49,625 nt of DNA from Clostridia bacterium (GCA_017625755.1 JAGAKG010000056.1:1-49625), one strand, 5' to 3'. Shown: positions 17,231 through 26,833, counted from the first letter of the stretch. Notes: a model not told the origin generated them from the letters alone. A program made the numbers and translations.

Positions 17231-18092
17231 GATATCTGTTGAAAATGTATCCTTCTTTCACGGCAAGGGAACGCCTTATGAGATAAAGGCGCTTGACGGC
17301 GTTACACTGAATATCGTTCCGAATACCATAACGGGTATCATAGGTCATACGGGCTCGGGTAAATCGACGCTCGTTGAGCTGTTCAACGGAATACTGAAGC
17401 CAGCGGAGGGCAGAGTGCTTCTTGACGGAGCCGACATATGGGCGAAGCCGAAGGAGATAAGAAATGTAAGATTCAGGGTAGGTCTCGTTATGCAGTACCC
17501 CGAATCCCAGCTCTTTGAGGAGACGATAAGACAGGATATCGCGTTTGGTCCGCGCAATATGGGGCTGTCTGAGCAGGAGATAGAGGAGAGAGTTATCGAG
17601 GCGGCGGGATTCGTCGGACTCGGTAAGGATATGCTCGACAAATCCCCCTTCGACCTCTCGGGCGGACAAAAGAGAAGGGCGGCTATCGCGGGAATTATCG
17701 CTATGAGACCCGATGTGCTTATTCTCGACGAGCCTGCGGCGGGACTTGATCCCGCGGGCAGAGAGGCTATATTCTCCAACATTATGGAGTACCGAAAGAA
17801 TTCGGGAAGTACGGTGGTTATCGTAAGTCACAGTATGGAGGATATGGCGAGATACTGCGACAGAGTTATGGTAATGTCGGAGGGTAAGCTCATAATGAAC
17901 GGAACTCGCGACGAGGTATTTTCCAAACCCGAAAGACTCGCTGAGGCGGGGCTCGATATACCGCAGATAACCAAGCTTATGCTTTTGCTCAGAGAGCGCG
18001 GAATTGAGGTTGACACGGGTGTGTATACCTCGGAGCGCGCTTATGAGGAGCTGATAAGGCTATTCAAAAAAGACACCGCACAGTCGCGGTAA
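17223..18092 (+). CDS. ecfA2: ECF transporter ATPase EcfA2
   Basis: This is the second ATPase of the energy-coupling factor module. The 289-residue protein has Walker A GHTGSGKST (residues 41-49), Q-loop MQYPESQLFEETI, which is typical of EcfA2, signature LSGGQKRR, Walker B VLILDEPAAGLDP and switch His in VSHSMED. The ATG at 17223 follows GGAGGTGAAGG and overlaps the ecfA1 stop by 8 bp. EcfA1 and EcfA2 should form a heterodimer that binds EcfT. Confidence 0.95.
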   Translation: MSEISVENVSFFHGKGTPYEIKALDGVTLNIVPNTITGIIGHTGSGKSTLVELFNGILKPAEGRVLLDGADIWAKPKEIRNVRFRVGLVMQYPESQLFEETIRQDIAFGPRNMGLSEQEIEERVIEAAGFVGLGKDMLDKSPFDLSGGQKRRAAIAGIIAMRPDVLILDEPAAGLDPAGREAIFSNIMEYRKNSGSTVVIVSHSMEDMARYCDRVMVMSEGKLIMNGTRDEVFSKPERLAEAGLDIPQITKLMLLLRERGIEVDTGVYTSERAYEELIRLFKKDTAQSR

Positions 18093-18110
18093 GGAAAGGC
18101 AATTTCACTG

Positions 18111-18923
18111 ATGAAAAATATCGCACTAGGTCAGTATTATCCTGCCAAATCGCCGTTACACAGACTTGACCCGAGAATAAAGGTCCTGTTGGCGCTCATA
18201 TATATATGCGCGGCGGCGTTTTGCAAAAATATAATAGGCTTTGGCGTGCTTCTTGTCTCGGCGCTGCTTATCGTGGCGCTCGGAAGGATACCCTTCAAGA
18301 CGATATTCAGAAGCCTTACGCCCGTGCTTTTCGTGATGCTCTTTGCCGTATTTTTTCAGGTATTCTTCACAAAGGGAGATATGCTTCTCTTTGCGTGGTG
18401 GAAATTACAGATATACGGAGAGGGACTTTATCTGGCGCTCTTTACGATAGTCAGAATATTTACGCTTATCATAGGAACGAGTATGTTCCTCACATATACC
18501 ACGACGCCAATCGAGCTGACATACGCTATCGAGGATCTGCTCTCGCCGCTGAAAAAGCTGAAGGTGCCCGTCCACGATTTCGCTATGATGATGACGCTTG
18601 CGCTCCGTTTTATCCCGACCCTCGTCGAGGAGGCGGATAAGATAATGACGGCGCAGAAGGCGAGAGGCGCGGATTTCTCAACGGGAAGTCTCGTGCAGAG
18701 AGCAAAGGCGCTCAAGCCCGTGCTTATTCCTCTTATAGTTTCGGCGATGCGCCACGCGGTCGAGCTTGCCGTGGCTATGGAATGTCGTTGCTACCACGGT
18801 GACGGCACTAGAATGGTCGTCAGAAAATGTCGCTTTTCGGATATCGCGGCGTTGATAGTTATGATAATTTTCCTCGCGGGAATAATCTACCTGAATATTC
18901 TCGGGTTGGTTTACACCGCTTGA
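18111..18923 (+). CDS. ecfT: ECF transporter transmembrane protein EcfT
   Basis: EcfT is the membrane scaffold linking the EcfA1A2 ATPases to substrate-binding S components. The 270-residue protein has an N-terminal hydrophobic region, the family segment PLHRLDPRIKVLLAL, and coupling helices near ALRFIPTLVEEADKI / QKARGAD and AMECRCYHG. The second one has Cys-Arg-Cys where many homologues have Ala-Arg-Gly or Ala-Arg-Cys. AAGGAAAGG precedes the ATG. No S component is next to it, which fits a shared (group II) ECF module. Confidence 0.95.
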   Translation: MKNIALGQYYPAKSPLHRLDPRIKVLLALIYICAAAFCKNIIGFGVLLVSALLIVALGRIPFKTIFRSLTPVLFVMLFAVFFQVFFTKGDMLLFAWWKLQIYGEGLYLALFTIVRIFTLIIGTSMFLTYTTTPIELTYAIEDLLSPLKKLKVPVHDFAMMMTLALRFIPTLVEEADKIMTAQKARGADFSTGSLVQRAKALKPVLIPLIVSAMRHAVELAVAMECRCYHGDGTRMVVRKCRFSDIAALIVMIIFLAGIIYLNILGLVYTA

Positions 18924-18956
18924 TTTGAGATTTTTGAGTGTCGGGAGGAGTCTGCT

Positions 18957-19718
18957 TTGAAAATATTGCTTCACATATCCTACCTCGGAACAAATTATTG
19001 CGGATATCAGATACAGAAGAACGCTATCACCGTTCAGCAGGTTCTTTGCGAGGCGGCAGAGAGGGTGTTCGGTGTCAGATGCGATGTGACGGGGTGCAGC
19101 AGAACCGATAGCGGGGTACACGCAAACGATTTTTGTGCCGCCGTTTCCGAGCAGGGAAAGAGCGGACTTGTCACCTCGATACCGACGAATAAGATACCTC
19201 TTGCCTTTACCGCGGTACTTCCCACCGATGTGTCGGTATGGGGTGCGGAGGAGGTCGACGACGGCTTTCACCCGAGGTATGATGTGAAATACAAGGAATA
19301 TGTCTATATGATATACAACCGAGCGGTGCCAAGTCCGTTTCTGGCGGACAGAAGCTGGCACTATCCGAGAGCGCTTGACGATGATACCGTCGCCCGAATG
19401 AACGAGGCGGCACAGCGATTTGTGGGGACACATGATTTCGCATCGTATATGGCGGCGGGCTCGGATATAAAGGAGACGGTTCGCACGGTTCGCGCCGCAG
19501 AGGTTTACCGAGAGGGAGATACGGTCATATTCAAGGTCTCTGCAGACGGTTTTCTCTACAATATGGTCAGAATATTCACGGGAACGCTTATCGCGGTAGC
19601 CGAGGGTAAGCTTTCTCCCGAGGATATAGACGCGGTCACAGACGCGAAGGACAGAAGGCTGGCGGGGATAACCGCACCCGCTAAGGGCTTGTATCTCAAC
19701 AGAGTGGTCTATAATTGA
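18957..19718 (+). CDS. truA: tRNA pseudouridine synthase TruA
   Basis: TruA makes pseudouridine at positions 38-40 of the anticodon arm of many tRNAs. The 253-residue protein has the catalytic Asp in CSRTDSGVHA, the conserved N-terminal YLGTNYCGYQIQ, and the late motif FLYNMVRIFTGTLI. It uses a TTG start at 18957 with GGAGGAG 6 bp upstream. The order ecfA1-ecfA2-ecfT-truA is the one found in many Firmicutes downstream of rplQ, but here there are no ribosomal protein genes around it. Confidence 0.96.
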   Translation: MKILLHISYLGTNYCGYQIQKNAITVQQVLCEAAERVFGVRCDVTGCSRTDSGVHANDFCAAVSEQGKSGLVTSIPTNKIPLAFTAVLPTDVSVWGAEEVDDGFHPRYDVKYKEYVYMIYNRAVPSPFLADRSWHYPRALDDDTVARMNEAAQRFVGTHDFASYMAAGSDIKETVRTVRAAEVYREGDTVIFKVSADGFLYNMVRIFTGTLIAVAEGKLSPEDIDAVTDAKDRRLAGITAPAKGLYLNRVVYN

Positions 19719-19763
19719 CATAAGCTTGCCCACGGACTGATTTTTAGCAAAGGAGGAGGACGC

Positions 19764-21083
19764 GTGAAGATACCTTTCTGGAAAAAACAGAATAATGACG
19801 GCGATGACGCCAAAAGAGACGGCGGATTTGCCGAGCGCGTAGCAGAGTTCTTCAGCGCCGAGCCTCAGAAGGAAAAAATACTCCGCCGTGAGGATTTTGC
19901 GGGCGCGGGGGACGCGTATTACGCAACTGTGTCGGCGCGCTATAAGATAGCGCAGAGAGTATTTTCTCTCTTGCTCGTGCTTTTTCTCCTCATTTCAATA
20001 TTCGCGAACATAAGGGATATAACCTATGGAAATTTCTTTTATTTCGTGCGCGACTTCGGGAACGCGGTGGATATAGAAAGCACGAATTACGAAACACTCG
20101 CCTACGATGTTTATCAGAATCAGAATTTCTCACTTTACAGGGGGGGAATTGCGGCGGTCAGTCCCACGAATGTGTCGGTATATACCGCAACGGGAAGGCG
20201 AACGCTAAAGAGCCGTTCTGATTATGTAGTGCCGTACGCGGTATGCTCGGATAAGTATTTGCTGGTTTACGATATGTCGGGAACGACATTCTCTCTGTAT
20301 AATTCATTCTCCAAGGTATACACAGAGACATTTGAAAACGCCATTACCGACGCGGCTATATCCAACTCGGGCGTATTCGCGGTGGTCAGCTCCTCGGCTG
20401 AATATAAATCGGTGATAAGCGTTTATAATAAGAACATCAAGATTACGGGAAAATACAGCAAGGACCTATACGCGCTTGATGTGGCGATAGACGCTGACGG
20501 CGAGAGAATGGCGGTGCTTTACTATGGTATCGGCGACGGACGCGGCGCTACGACGGTAAGAGTATACGACATATCGCAGAGAAAGGACGACGGCAGAGAA
20601 CCCGACGAGGATAGGATTCTTGCCGAAAAGGTTCTCCCCTACGAGTTTCCGCTCGCCTGCTCATTCCTTGAAAAGGGAAGGATAGCGGTTATGACAGATG
20701 GCTCGGCAACGGTATTTGACGACTTGTATAATGTATACGATGAGGTAAGATACAACGGCGAGATATCGGCGGTTCATACAGACGCGAGCGGCGCGGCGAT
20801 AGCCCTTAAAACGGGAGCGCTTAACGATGTCAATAAGATAATCGCGTTTGACAGTCAGGGCGATATTTTATATAACGATATCGTAAGAGAATCTGCAAAC
20901 CAGATAGGCGTTTGCGGAAAATATGTGTTTATTAAATCCGACACGGGAGCCCTTCGCGTGGACAGCGCGAGCGGCGAGGAAGAAAAATACGAATGTCAGT
21001 CGGGTAAATTACTCGTTTACGATGAGGAAACTGCAATAGTCTGCGCCGAATCAAAGGCGGTCTATATAAAATTCAACGGTTAA
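19764..21083 (+). CDS. DUF5711-type membrane-anchored protein
   Basis: The 439-residue protein has a charged cytoplasmic part, one membrane helix at about 66-84 (VFSLLLVLFLLISIFANIR), and an outer domain of roughly 350 residues made of short strand-like repeats (YDMSGTTFSLYN, YNGEISAVHTDASG), which suggests a beta-propeller. This layout fits DUF5711 of gut Clostridia; the name is from memory, the function unknown. It starts with GTG at 19764 behind AGGAGGAGG. It lies in the run from truA to pgsA and resembles the protein at 1210-2985 in build. Confidence 0.75.
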   Translation: MKIPFWKKQNNDGDDAKRDGGFAERVAEFFSAEPQKEKILRREDFAGAGDAYYATVSARYKIAQRVFSLLLVLFLLISIFANIRDITYGNFFYFVRDFGNAVDIESTNYETLAYDVYQNQNFSLYRGGIAAVSPTNVSVYTATGRRTLKSRSDYVVPYAVCSDKYLLVYDMSGTTFSLYNSFSKVYTETFENAITDAAISNSGVFAVVSSSAEYKSVISVYNKNIKITGKYSKDLYALDVAIDADGERMAVLYYGIGDGRGATTVRVYDISQRKDDGREPDEDRILAEKVLPYEFPLACSFLEKGRIAVMTDGSATVFDDLYNVYDEVRYNGEISAVHTDASGAAIALKTGALNDVNKIIAFDSQGDILYNDIVRESANQIGVCGKYVFIKSDTGALRVDSASGEEEKYECQSGKLLVYDEETAIVCAESKAVYIKFNG

Positions 21084-21122
21084 ATCGGTTGATAAGTTTA
21101 AATTTTTGAGAGGTCGAAGAAA

Positions 21123-21737
21123 ATGAAGTTAAAGCATATTCCCAACATTTTGTCAGTTATCAGGATTTTGCTTGTGGGCGTATTTATATACACCTTTTTC
21201 TGCGTCAGTCCTTATATAGCGCTCGTGGTATTTCTTGTGGCGGGTGCTACCGATATTATTGACGGATATCTGGCGAGAAGAAACAACTGGATAACGAGAG
21301 CGGGAAAGATACTCGATCCCGTGGCGGATAAGTTGATGCAATGCACTGTGTTGGTGTGTCTTTTCATGGAAAATATGATACCGTGGTGGTTCGTGGTTCC
21401 GTTTTTCGCTAAGGAGCTTTGTACCCTCTTTATGGGCTTGCTCGTGCTTGGCAGGCGAAAGGTCGTCGTGGTGAGCAAGTGGTATGGAAAAATGACGGTC
21501 TGCGTCTTTTACGCTACGGTCGTGCTTTCGGTCATTATACAGGATATACTTGTTGACAATATAGCTCTTATGATAGTGGTATTCCTGCCCGCGGTAATAT
21601 GCGCTGTTGTTACATTTGCGGCGTATGTTAAGCATTATCTGTCGCTCAAGGACAGAGAAGCGGCGGAAGAATACAGAGAAAACGCAAAAAAATCCGAGGG
21701 GAAATCAGATACGGCAGAAGCCGCTGAAAATAATTAA
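21123..21737 (+). CDS. pgsA: CDP-diacylglycerol--glycerol-3-phosphate 3-phosphatidyltransferase
   Basis: PgsA makes phosphatidylglycerol phosphate, the committed step to phosphatidylglycerol and cardiolipin, in the cell membrane. The CDP-alcohol phosphotransferase motif is complete: Asp47-Gly48, Ala51-Arg52, Gly61, Asp65 and Asp69. The 204-residue protein shows several membrane helices and a polar C-terminal tail. GAGAGG lies upstream of the ATG. The next gene starts 3 bp after its stop. A related CDP-alcohol enzyme cannot be excluded, but the length and N-terminus (HIPNILSVIRIL) fit PgsA. Confidence 0.93.
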   Translation: MKLKHIPNILSVIRILLVGVFIYTFFCVSPYIALVVFLVAGATDIIDGYLARRNNWITRAGKILDPVADKLMQCTVLVCLFMENMIPWWFVVPFFAKELCTLFMGLLVLGRRKVVVVSKWYGKMTVCVFYATVVLSVIIQDILVDNIALMIVVFLPAVICAVVTFAAYVKHYLSLKDREAAEEYRENAKKSEGKSDTAEAAENN

Positions 21738-21739
21738 TT

Positions 21740-24082
21740 ATGGTAATGTGTTCAAAGTGCCGCAAGAGAGTTGCGGTGGTTTTCGTCGCTAAGGTCGAAA
21801 ACGGAAATAAGGTAACTGAGGGACTTTGCATGAAATGCGCGAAGGAGCTTGGTATCCCGGTTGAAAGTATGCTGGGAAATGTTATGGATAAAATGGGACT
21901 TCCGCCTGAGATGCTCGAGAGCATGCAGGATATGGAGGGCGATATAAACGATTATCTCGAGGAGAGTGGACTTATCCCCGCCCAGAACGATGAGGGAGGG
22001 GACGGAGAGAGCTTTGAGGACGGCGGCGCGCCTGCTATTCCTCTACCCAAGCTCTTTGAGGGCGAGGAAGCGGGTGTAGTTCCCTCAGAGGAGCGTCCTC
22101 AGCACAAGGGCAAGAATTTTGACAAAAAGAGCAAGCCCGCTCCTAAAAAATATAAATATCTCGATGTCTACTGCCGAAACCTCACAAGGCGCGCGGCGGA
22201 AGGCAAGCTTGACCGCATAGTCGGCAGAGAAAGAGAGCTGGAGAGAGTTATTCAGATACTCTGCCGCAGACAGAAGAACAATCCCTGTCTTATCGGTGAG
22301 CCGGGTGTGGGAAAGACGGCTATCGCCGAGGCGCTCGCTCAGAGAATAGCCGATAACAATGTACCCTATAAGCTCCGCGGAAAGCAGATATATCTCGTTG
22401 ACCTTACCGCGCTCGTAGCGGGAACACAGTTCAGGGGTCAGTTTGAGTCGAGAATACTTGGACTGCTGAACGAGGTAAAGGAGGCGGGAAATGTCATTCT
22501 CGTTATAGACGAGGTGCATAATATCGTCGGAACGGGCGAATCCGAGGGCGGAGTCAACGCGGCGAATATTCTCAAGCCTGCGCTCTCCAGAGGTGAGATA
22601 CGGGTCATCGGAGCGACGACGCTCAACGAATACAGAAAATATATCGAAAAGGATACCGCGCTTGAGCGACGCTTCCAGCCCGTTACGGTGAACGAACCGT
22701 CGGTTGAGGAGACGGTCGAGATGCTTCAGGGAATAAAGCATTATTACGAGGAGTTCCACGCGATAAAAATTCCCGATAGCGTTATAAGAAGAACGGTAAT
22801 TCTTTCCGAAAGATATATAACCGACAGATATCTGCCAGATAAGGCGATAGACCTGCTCGACGAGGCGGCGTCGCACCTCTCTCTCAGCAGCTCGGTGCTT
22901 AACGAGGCTCAGCAGCTCAGAGAGGAGCTTCTGAAGCTCAAGGAAAAGCGCGAGGACGCAGAGGCGCAGACCCCCGCAAGTGACAGTGAGGCGCAGAAGC
23001 TTTACGAGGAGATAACCAAGATAAAGGCTCAGGAGATGCAGCTCTCGCAAAGACTTCGAGAGATAGAGCCGTCCTGCGAGAATGTAACGCTCGGCGAGGA
23101 GGAGATCGCGAGTGTTATCGAGGTATGGACGGGTATACCCGCGTCGAGCATAACTCAGAACGAGTTTGAAAGAATAGATACTCTGCGTCAGCGATTGCTT
23201 GACCGAATAATCGGTCAGGACGAGGCGGTGGACGCGGTCTCACGCGCAATAAAGCGAAACAGAGCGGGAATATCCTATAAGAGAAAGCCCGTGTCGTTTA
23301 TCTTCGCGGGACCTACGGGTGTGGGTAAGACAGAGCTTGTCAAGACGCTCGCCGCCGAGCTTTTTGACTCGCCCGAGACGCTTATAAGACTCGATATGTC
23401 GGAGTTTATGGAGAAGCATTCGGTATCCAGAATAATCGGAGCGCCTCCGGGATATGTCGGCTACGACGAGGCGGGACAGCTTACCGAGAAGATACGCCGC
23501 AGACCTTATTCTGTCATTCTCTTTGACGAGATAGAGAAGGCGCACCCCGATGTGCTGAATATTATGCTTCAGATACTTGACGACGGAAGAATCACCGACG
23601 CAAGAGGAAAGACGGTTAATTTCGAGAACACGATAATAGTTATGACCACGAATGCGGGTTCGGATAAGTCGGCAACGACGGTAGGCTTTTCCGCAAGTTC
23701 ACACGAGGCGACGGCGAACAAGACCGAAAAGGCTCTTTCTGCCTTCCTTCGCCCCGAATTTCTCAACCGTGTCGATGAGATAATAACCTTCAATTCTCTG
23801 ACGGAGAAGGACTTTACCGCTATCGCCAAGATAATGCTCGGAGAGCTGAAAATGGCTCTGGCGGAGAAGCACATAGAGTTCAGATTTACCGACGCGGCGG
23901 CGGAGCTTATCGCAAGAGAGTCCTATTCGCTTCGCTTCGGCGCGAGAAATATGCGCAGATATATCTGCTCAAATGTTGAGGATAAGCTCGCTGAACAGAT
24001 AATCTCGGATTATAACGCACAGATCAGCATCGCGTCGCTTTTTGTTGACGACGATGGAAAGCTTGTTGTTGAGTGTATTTGA
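21740..24082 (+). CDS. ClpE-like ATP-dependent Clp protease ATP-binding subunit
   Basis: This Hsp100 unfoldase has 780 residues. An N-terminal zinc-finger-like module (Cys4, Cys7, Cys30, Cys33) takes the place of the usual Clp-N repeat domain, as in ClpE. After a Glu/Asp-rich linker come AAA domain 1 (Walker A GEPGVGKTA near 186, Walker B VILVIDEVHN), a short coiled-coil middle region, and AAA domain 2 (Walker A GPTGVGKTE near 524, Walker B ILFDEIEKAH). TTVGFSASS in domain 2 could be the loop that docks on ClpP. The start at 21740 lacks a clear ribosome binding site and sits 2 bp behind the pgsA stop, suggesting coupled translation; an ATG at 21746 is also possible. Confidence 0.9.
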   Translation: MVMCSKCRKRVAVVFVAKVENGNKVTEGLCMKCAKELGIPVESMLGNVMDKMGLPPEMLESMQDMEGDINDYLEESGLIPAQNDEGGDGESFEDGGAPAIPLPKLFEGEEAGVVPSEERPQHKGKNFDKKSKPAPKKYKYLDVYCRNLTRRAAEGKLDRIVGRERELERVIQILCRRQKNNPCLIGEPGVGKTAIAEALAQRIADNNVPYKLRGKQIYLVDLTALVAGTQFRGQFESRILGLLNEVKEAGNVILVIDEVHNIVGTGESEGGVNAANILKPALSRGEIRVIGATTLNEYRKYIEKDTALERRFQPVTVNEPSVEETVEMLQGIKHYYEEFHAIKIPDSVIRRTVILSERYITDRYLPDKAIDLLDEAASHLSLSSSVLNEAQQLREELLKLKEKREDAEAQTPASDSEAQKLYEEITKIKAQEMQLSQRLREIEPSCENVTLGEEEIASVIEVWTGIPASSITQNEFERIDTLRQRLLDRIIGQDEAVDAVSRAIKRNRAGISYKRKPVSFIFAGPTGVGKTELVKTLAAELFDSPETLIRLDMSEFMEKHSVSRIIGAPPGYVGYDEAGQLTEKIRRRPYSVILFDEIEKAHPDVLNIMLQILDDGRITDARGKTVNFENTIIVMTTNAGSDKSATTVGFSASSHEATANKTEKALSAFLRPEFLNRVDEIITFNSLTEKDFTAIAKIMLGELKMALAEKHIEFRFTDAAAELIARESYSLRFGARNMRRYICSNVEDKLAEQIISDYNAQISIASLFVDDDGKLVVECI

Positions 24083-24084
24083 TT

Positions 24085-26790
24085 ATGAACGAAAAATGGT
24101 TTTTATGTGATGTCGCAAGCATCGAAAAGAAATTAAAGACCAATGCCGCCTCAGGATTATCCCCAAAGGCGGCTCGTTCTCGTTACAAAAAAGAGAACGC
24201 TTCATTCTATATAAAGCCGCGCAAAAAGCTTACCTCTATGATTTTGGATATAACGGCGGATTTTTCATTGGCACTGTTGATAATATGCTCGGTTATAGCG
24301 CTCTGCTTTACCGAGTACCAGACGGGAATAACGCTGACGGTGATAATCGTTCTCAATCTCGCGGCTTGTATTTTTCTTTATTTTCGGTCGCAGAGAATGT
24401 TTGAGTCCTTATCGGCGGTATTCCGACCGTCGGTTGCGGTGGTGCGCTCGGGCAAGGCTTTCTTGATATCGGCGGAGCGCGTAGTGCCCGGAGATGTGGT
24501 ACTGTTATCCGAGGGAGACATACTTTGCTTTGACGCACGACTTGTCACATCGGACAATCTTCGCGTTATGGCGCGAGTTGACAGAGATACCGAAAAGGAG
24601 TGCGAAAAAAGAGCCGAGGGAGCTGTGCGTGAGAACGAGAACGATATAACCAGTATGGTAAATATGGTTCACGCGGGCTCACGCGTGCTTACGGGTAGCG
24701 CGAGGGCTATCGTCACGGCTACGGGAAGATATACATATTACGGGGCGATGACGGGCGGAGTGCGTTTGCCCGAGAGGACAGTTATTCCTCACGGCTTGAA
24801 GCTGCTCAGAAAATACTGCCTGTCCTTTGAATTGGCGATTATGCTTATCACGCTGCCGTTCAGCATTCTCAGTCTGCTGTTCAGCCACGAAACCGTTACG
24901 CTCGCGACTACATTTTTTGCGGCGCTCGCTATTGCAGCCTCGTCTATGTCTCAGCTCTCCTGCACGGTTTGCAGGATATTCTTTGAAAGACAGGCAAGAC
25001 AGGGACTCGGAGGGGCTAATCCCTTCGTAATCAGAAGCGCTGAGATAATGGACAGGCTGGTTTCGGTAGAATATCTCTTTTTGCTGGACGGAAGCGCGGT
25101 CAGCGACGGCGTCCTGCATTACCACAAGGCGGTCTGCGCCGAGGGCGAGCTTGTAGCCTTTAATGCCATGAGCCCTTCTATGACGGCGTTTGCCGAGCTT
25201 GTCGCGCTTTATAATACCGCTGAGAAGAACACACTTACCACGGGAGTTCACGCCCCAGGACGATTTACGGGCGCGCTCGGTGAGTTTATCGAAAAAACGG
25301 GAGTTGACAGCGAGGCTCTCAAAATAAGATGTAATATTCTCGGATATGTCCCCGCAAACTCGTCGGACAGAACCGATAAGCTCTTTTATACCGACAGAGG
25401 GACTAAGTATGTCCTGAGTGTTTCGCAGAGCAAAGACGCGCTCGACGGTTGTGACAGAGCTTATCTCGGGTACGGAATAAAGAATATCAGCGACGAGGGC
25501 AGAGAGGGCATTGCCACCACATACGACAGATATGCGGAGCAGGGAATGAAGGTGCTTGTCTTTACCCTGTCCGAGGGCGAGTTCTCCACAAGACAGATCT
25601 TTGCGGGAATGATGGTGCTTTCCGAAAGGGTTTCGGTCTCCTTTGGAGATGCCCTTGGCGGAATGAAAAAGCTGGGTGTGAGAACGGTCTCGTTCGTCTC
25701 GACGGCAAAGGCTGACGAGTACGGATATTCCGAGCTTCCCGCGCCCGTGGTGGGCAGAGTGGTGTCGGCGTCGGATTTTGAGTCGCATAATTTGCCCGTG
25801 CATTATAAATTTGGTTTGTTTGATACCTATCGCGACCTATCTGCCGAGCAGATAAGTGAGCTTATAAAATATCTTCACTCAAAGAACAAAAGGGTGGCTG
25901 TGCTTTGCTTTTCGGAGATGGGCAAAAAGCTTTCAGAGGAGCCCGATGTATTTCTTACCTGCTCGGAGCTGAAATATCGCTTTACGGGACATTTCGAGGA
26001 GGAGATAGAGGCGCTTGAGGTGCCCGGGGGTGCCCAGAGCCGTTCCTGCCGTCAGGATGTGAAGGCGGAAGCCGACGCCATAATTCCGAGACCTTCGGAG
26101 AGCGGAGGCGGACTTATGTCTGTCGGACGGGCGTTTGCGCTCGCGGGAGTTGCCTATAACAATCTTTCGGGATTTTTTAGATATGTGCTGTGCAGTCAGT
26201 TTATCAGACTGGTTATGGTGATGCTGCCGATGATATTCGGAGAGGCGTTTCTCGACGCAAGACACGCGCTTTTCTGTGGATTTATCTTGGACATCGTCGT
26301 AATGCTTATATTCGCCGCCGAAAAATGCGGAGCGGAGAACGCGAGAGGCTTCAGAAATATTTCGGGCGAGTTCCGCGCTCCTGTGAGAAATAACGCGGGA
26401 ATGATAATTGCCGCAACGGCAGGCGCTCTTACGGCGGTGCTGTTGCCTGCTGTAGTAGGATTTACGGGTATCGTCGGACAATATTTCTGCCAGAGTGAAT
26501 ATCTCTTTATATCAATGATACTCTTGCATCTTGCCGTTATGTACTGCATCCGAATTGATAATTTCAGACGGTTCGGCAATATAAATATCAACAAGATCGC
26601 AATTGGTCTTGATTTGTTCGCGGTAGTGTTTATAATTCTTTGCTTCTCGGTGGAGCAGTTCGGAGCTCTCTTTGAAATCGCGTCAATACCCGCGCCATAT
26701 CTGTTGATGACTCCGATACCCGCGGCGGTGTGCGCAGTCCTTTATTTCCTGATAGGAAACCTCAGACTCCACGCGACCGAGAAAAAATAG
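24085..26790 (+). CDS. P-type ATPase homologue with all catalytic motifs lost (pseudoenzyme)
   Basis: The 901-residue protein follows the P2-type cation ATPase layout: N-terminal GLSPKAARSRY, a first helix pair (about 55-100), an actuator-like domain with VPGDVVLLSEGD (134-145) and TGSARAIVTATGRYTYYG (203-220), a second helix pair (about 245-300), a large soluble part, then C-terminal helices. The phosphorylation motif DKTGT is DGSAV (Asp335), TGES is replaced by about RDTE (167-170), and the GDGxND region reads CFSEMGKKLSEEP (608-620). It should not hydrolyse ATP in the usual way. The frame is intact. The ATG lies 2 bp after the ClpE-like stop with no clear ribosome binding site. Confidence 0.8.
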   Translation: MNEKWFLCDVASIEKKLKTNAASGLSPKAARSRYKKENASFYIKPRKKLTSMILDITADFSLALLIICSVIALCFTEYQTGITLTVIIVLNLAACIFLYFRSQRMFESLSAVFRPSVAVVRSGKAFLISAERVVPGDVVLLSEGDILCFDARLVTSDNLRVMARVDRDTEKECEKRAEGAVRENENDITSMVNMVHAGSRVLTGSARAIVTATGRYTYYGAMTGGVRLPERTVIPHGLKLLRKYCLSFELAIMLITLPFSILSLLFSHETVTLATTFFAALAIAASSMSQLSCTVCRIFFERQARQGLGGANPFVIRSAEIMDRLVSVEYLFLLDGSAVSDGVLHYHKAVCAEGELVAFNAMSPSMTAFAELVALYNTAEKNTLTTGVHAPGRFTGALGEFIEKTGVDSEALKIRCNILGYVPANSSDRTDKLFYTDRGTKYVLSVSQSKDALDGCDRAYLGYGIKNISDEGREGIATTYDRYAEQGMKVLVFTLSEGEFSTRQIFAGMMVLSERVSVSFGDALGGMKKLGVRTVSFVSTAKADEYGYSELPAPVVGRVVSASDFESHNLPVHYKFGLFDTYRDLSAEQISELIKYLHSKNKRVAVLCFSEMGKKLSEEPDVFLTCSELKYRFTGHFEEEIEALEVPGGAQSRSCRQDVKAEADAIIPRPSESGGGLMSVGRAFALAGVAYNNLSGFFRYVLCSQFIRLVMVMLPMIFGEAFLDARHALFCGFILDIVVMLIFAAEKCGAENARGFRNISGEFRAPVRNNAGMIIAATAGALTAVLLPAVVGFTGIVGQYFCQSEYLFISMILLHLAVMYCIRIDNFRRFGNININKIAIGLDLFAVVFIILCFSVEQFGALFEIASIPAPYLLMTPIPAAVCAVLYFLIGNLRLHATEKK

Positions 26791-26833
26791 GACAAACAAA
26801 TAAGAATATGCAGATATTGAGTCAGCATAGATT

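Noticed and set aside
18678..19733. 351-residue open frame on the minus strand opposite ecfT and truA
   Set aside because: TruA with its catalytic Asp motif is certain on the plus strand; the minus frame is its shadow.
24679..25803. 374-residue open frame on the minus strand inside the P-type ATPase-like gene
   Set aside because: The plus frame covers 901 residues with clear homology to the P-type ATPase fold; the minus frame is low-complexity and basic.
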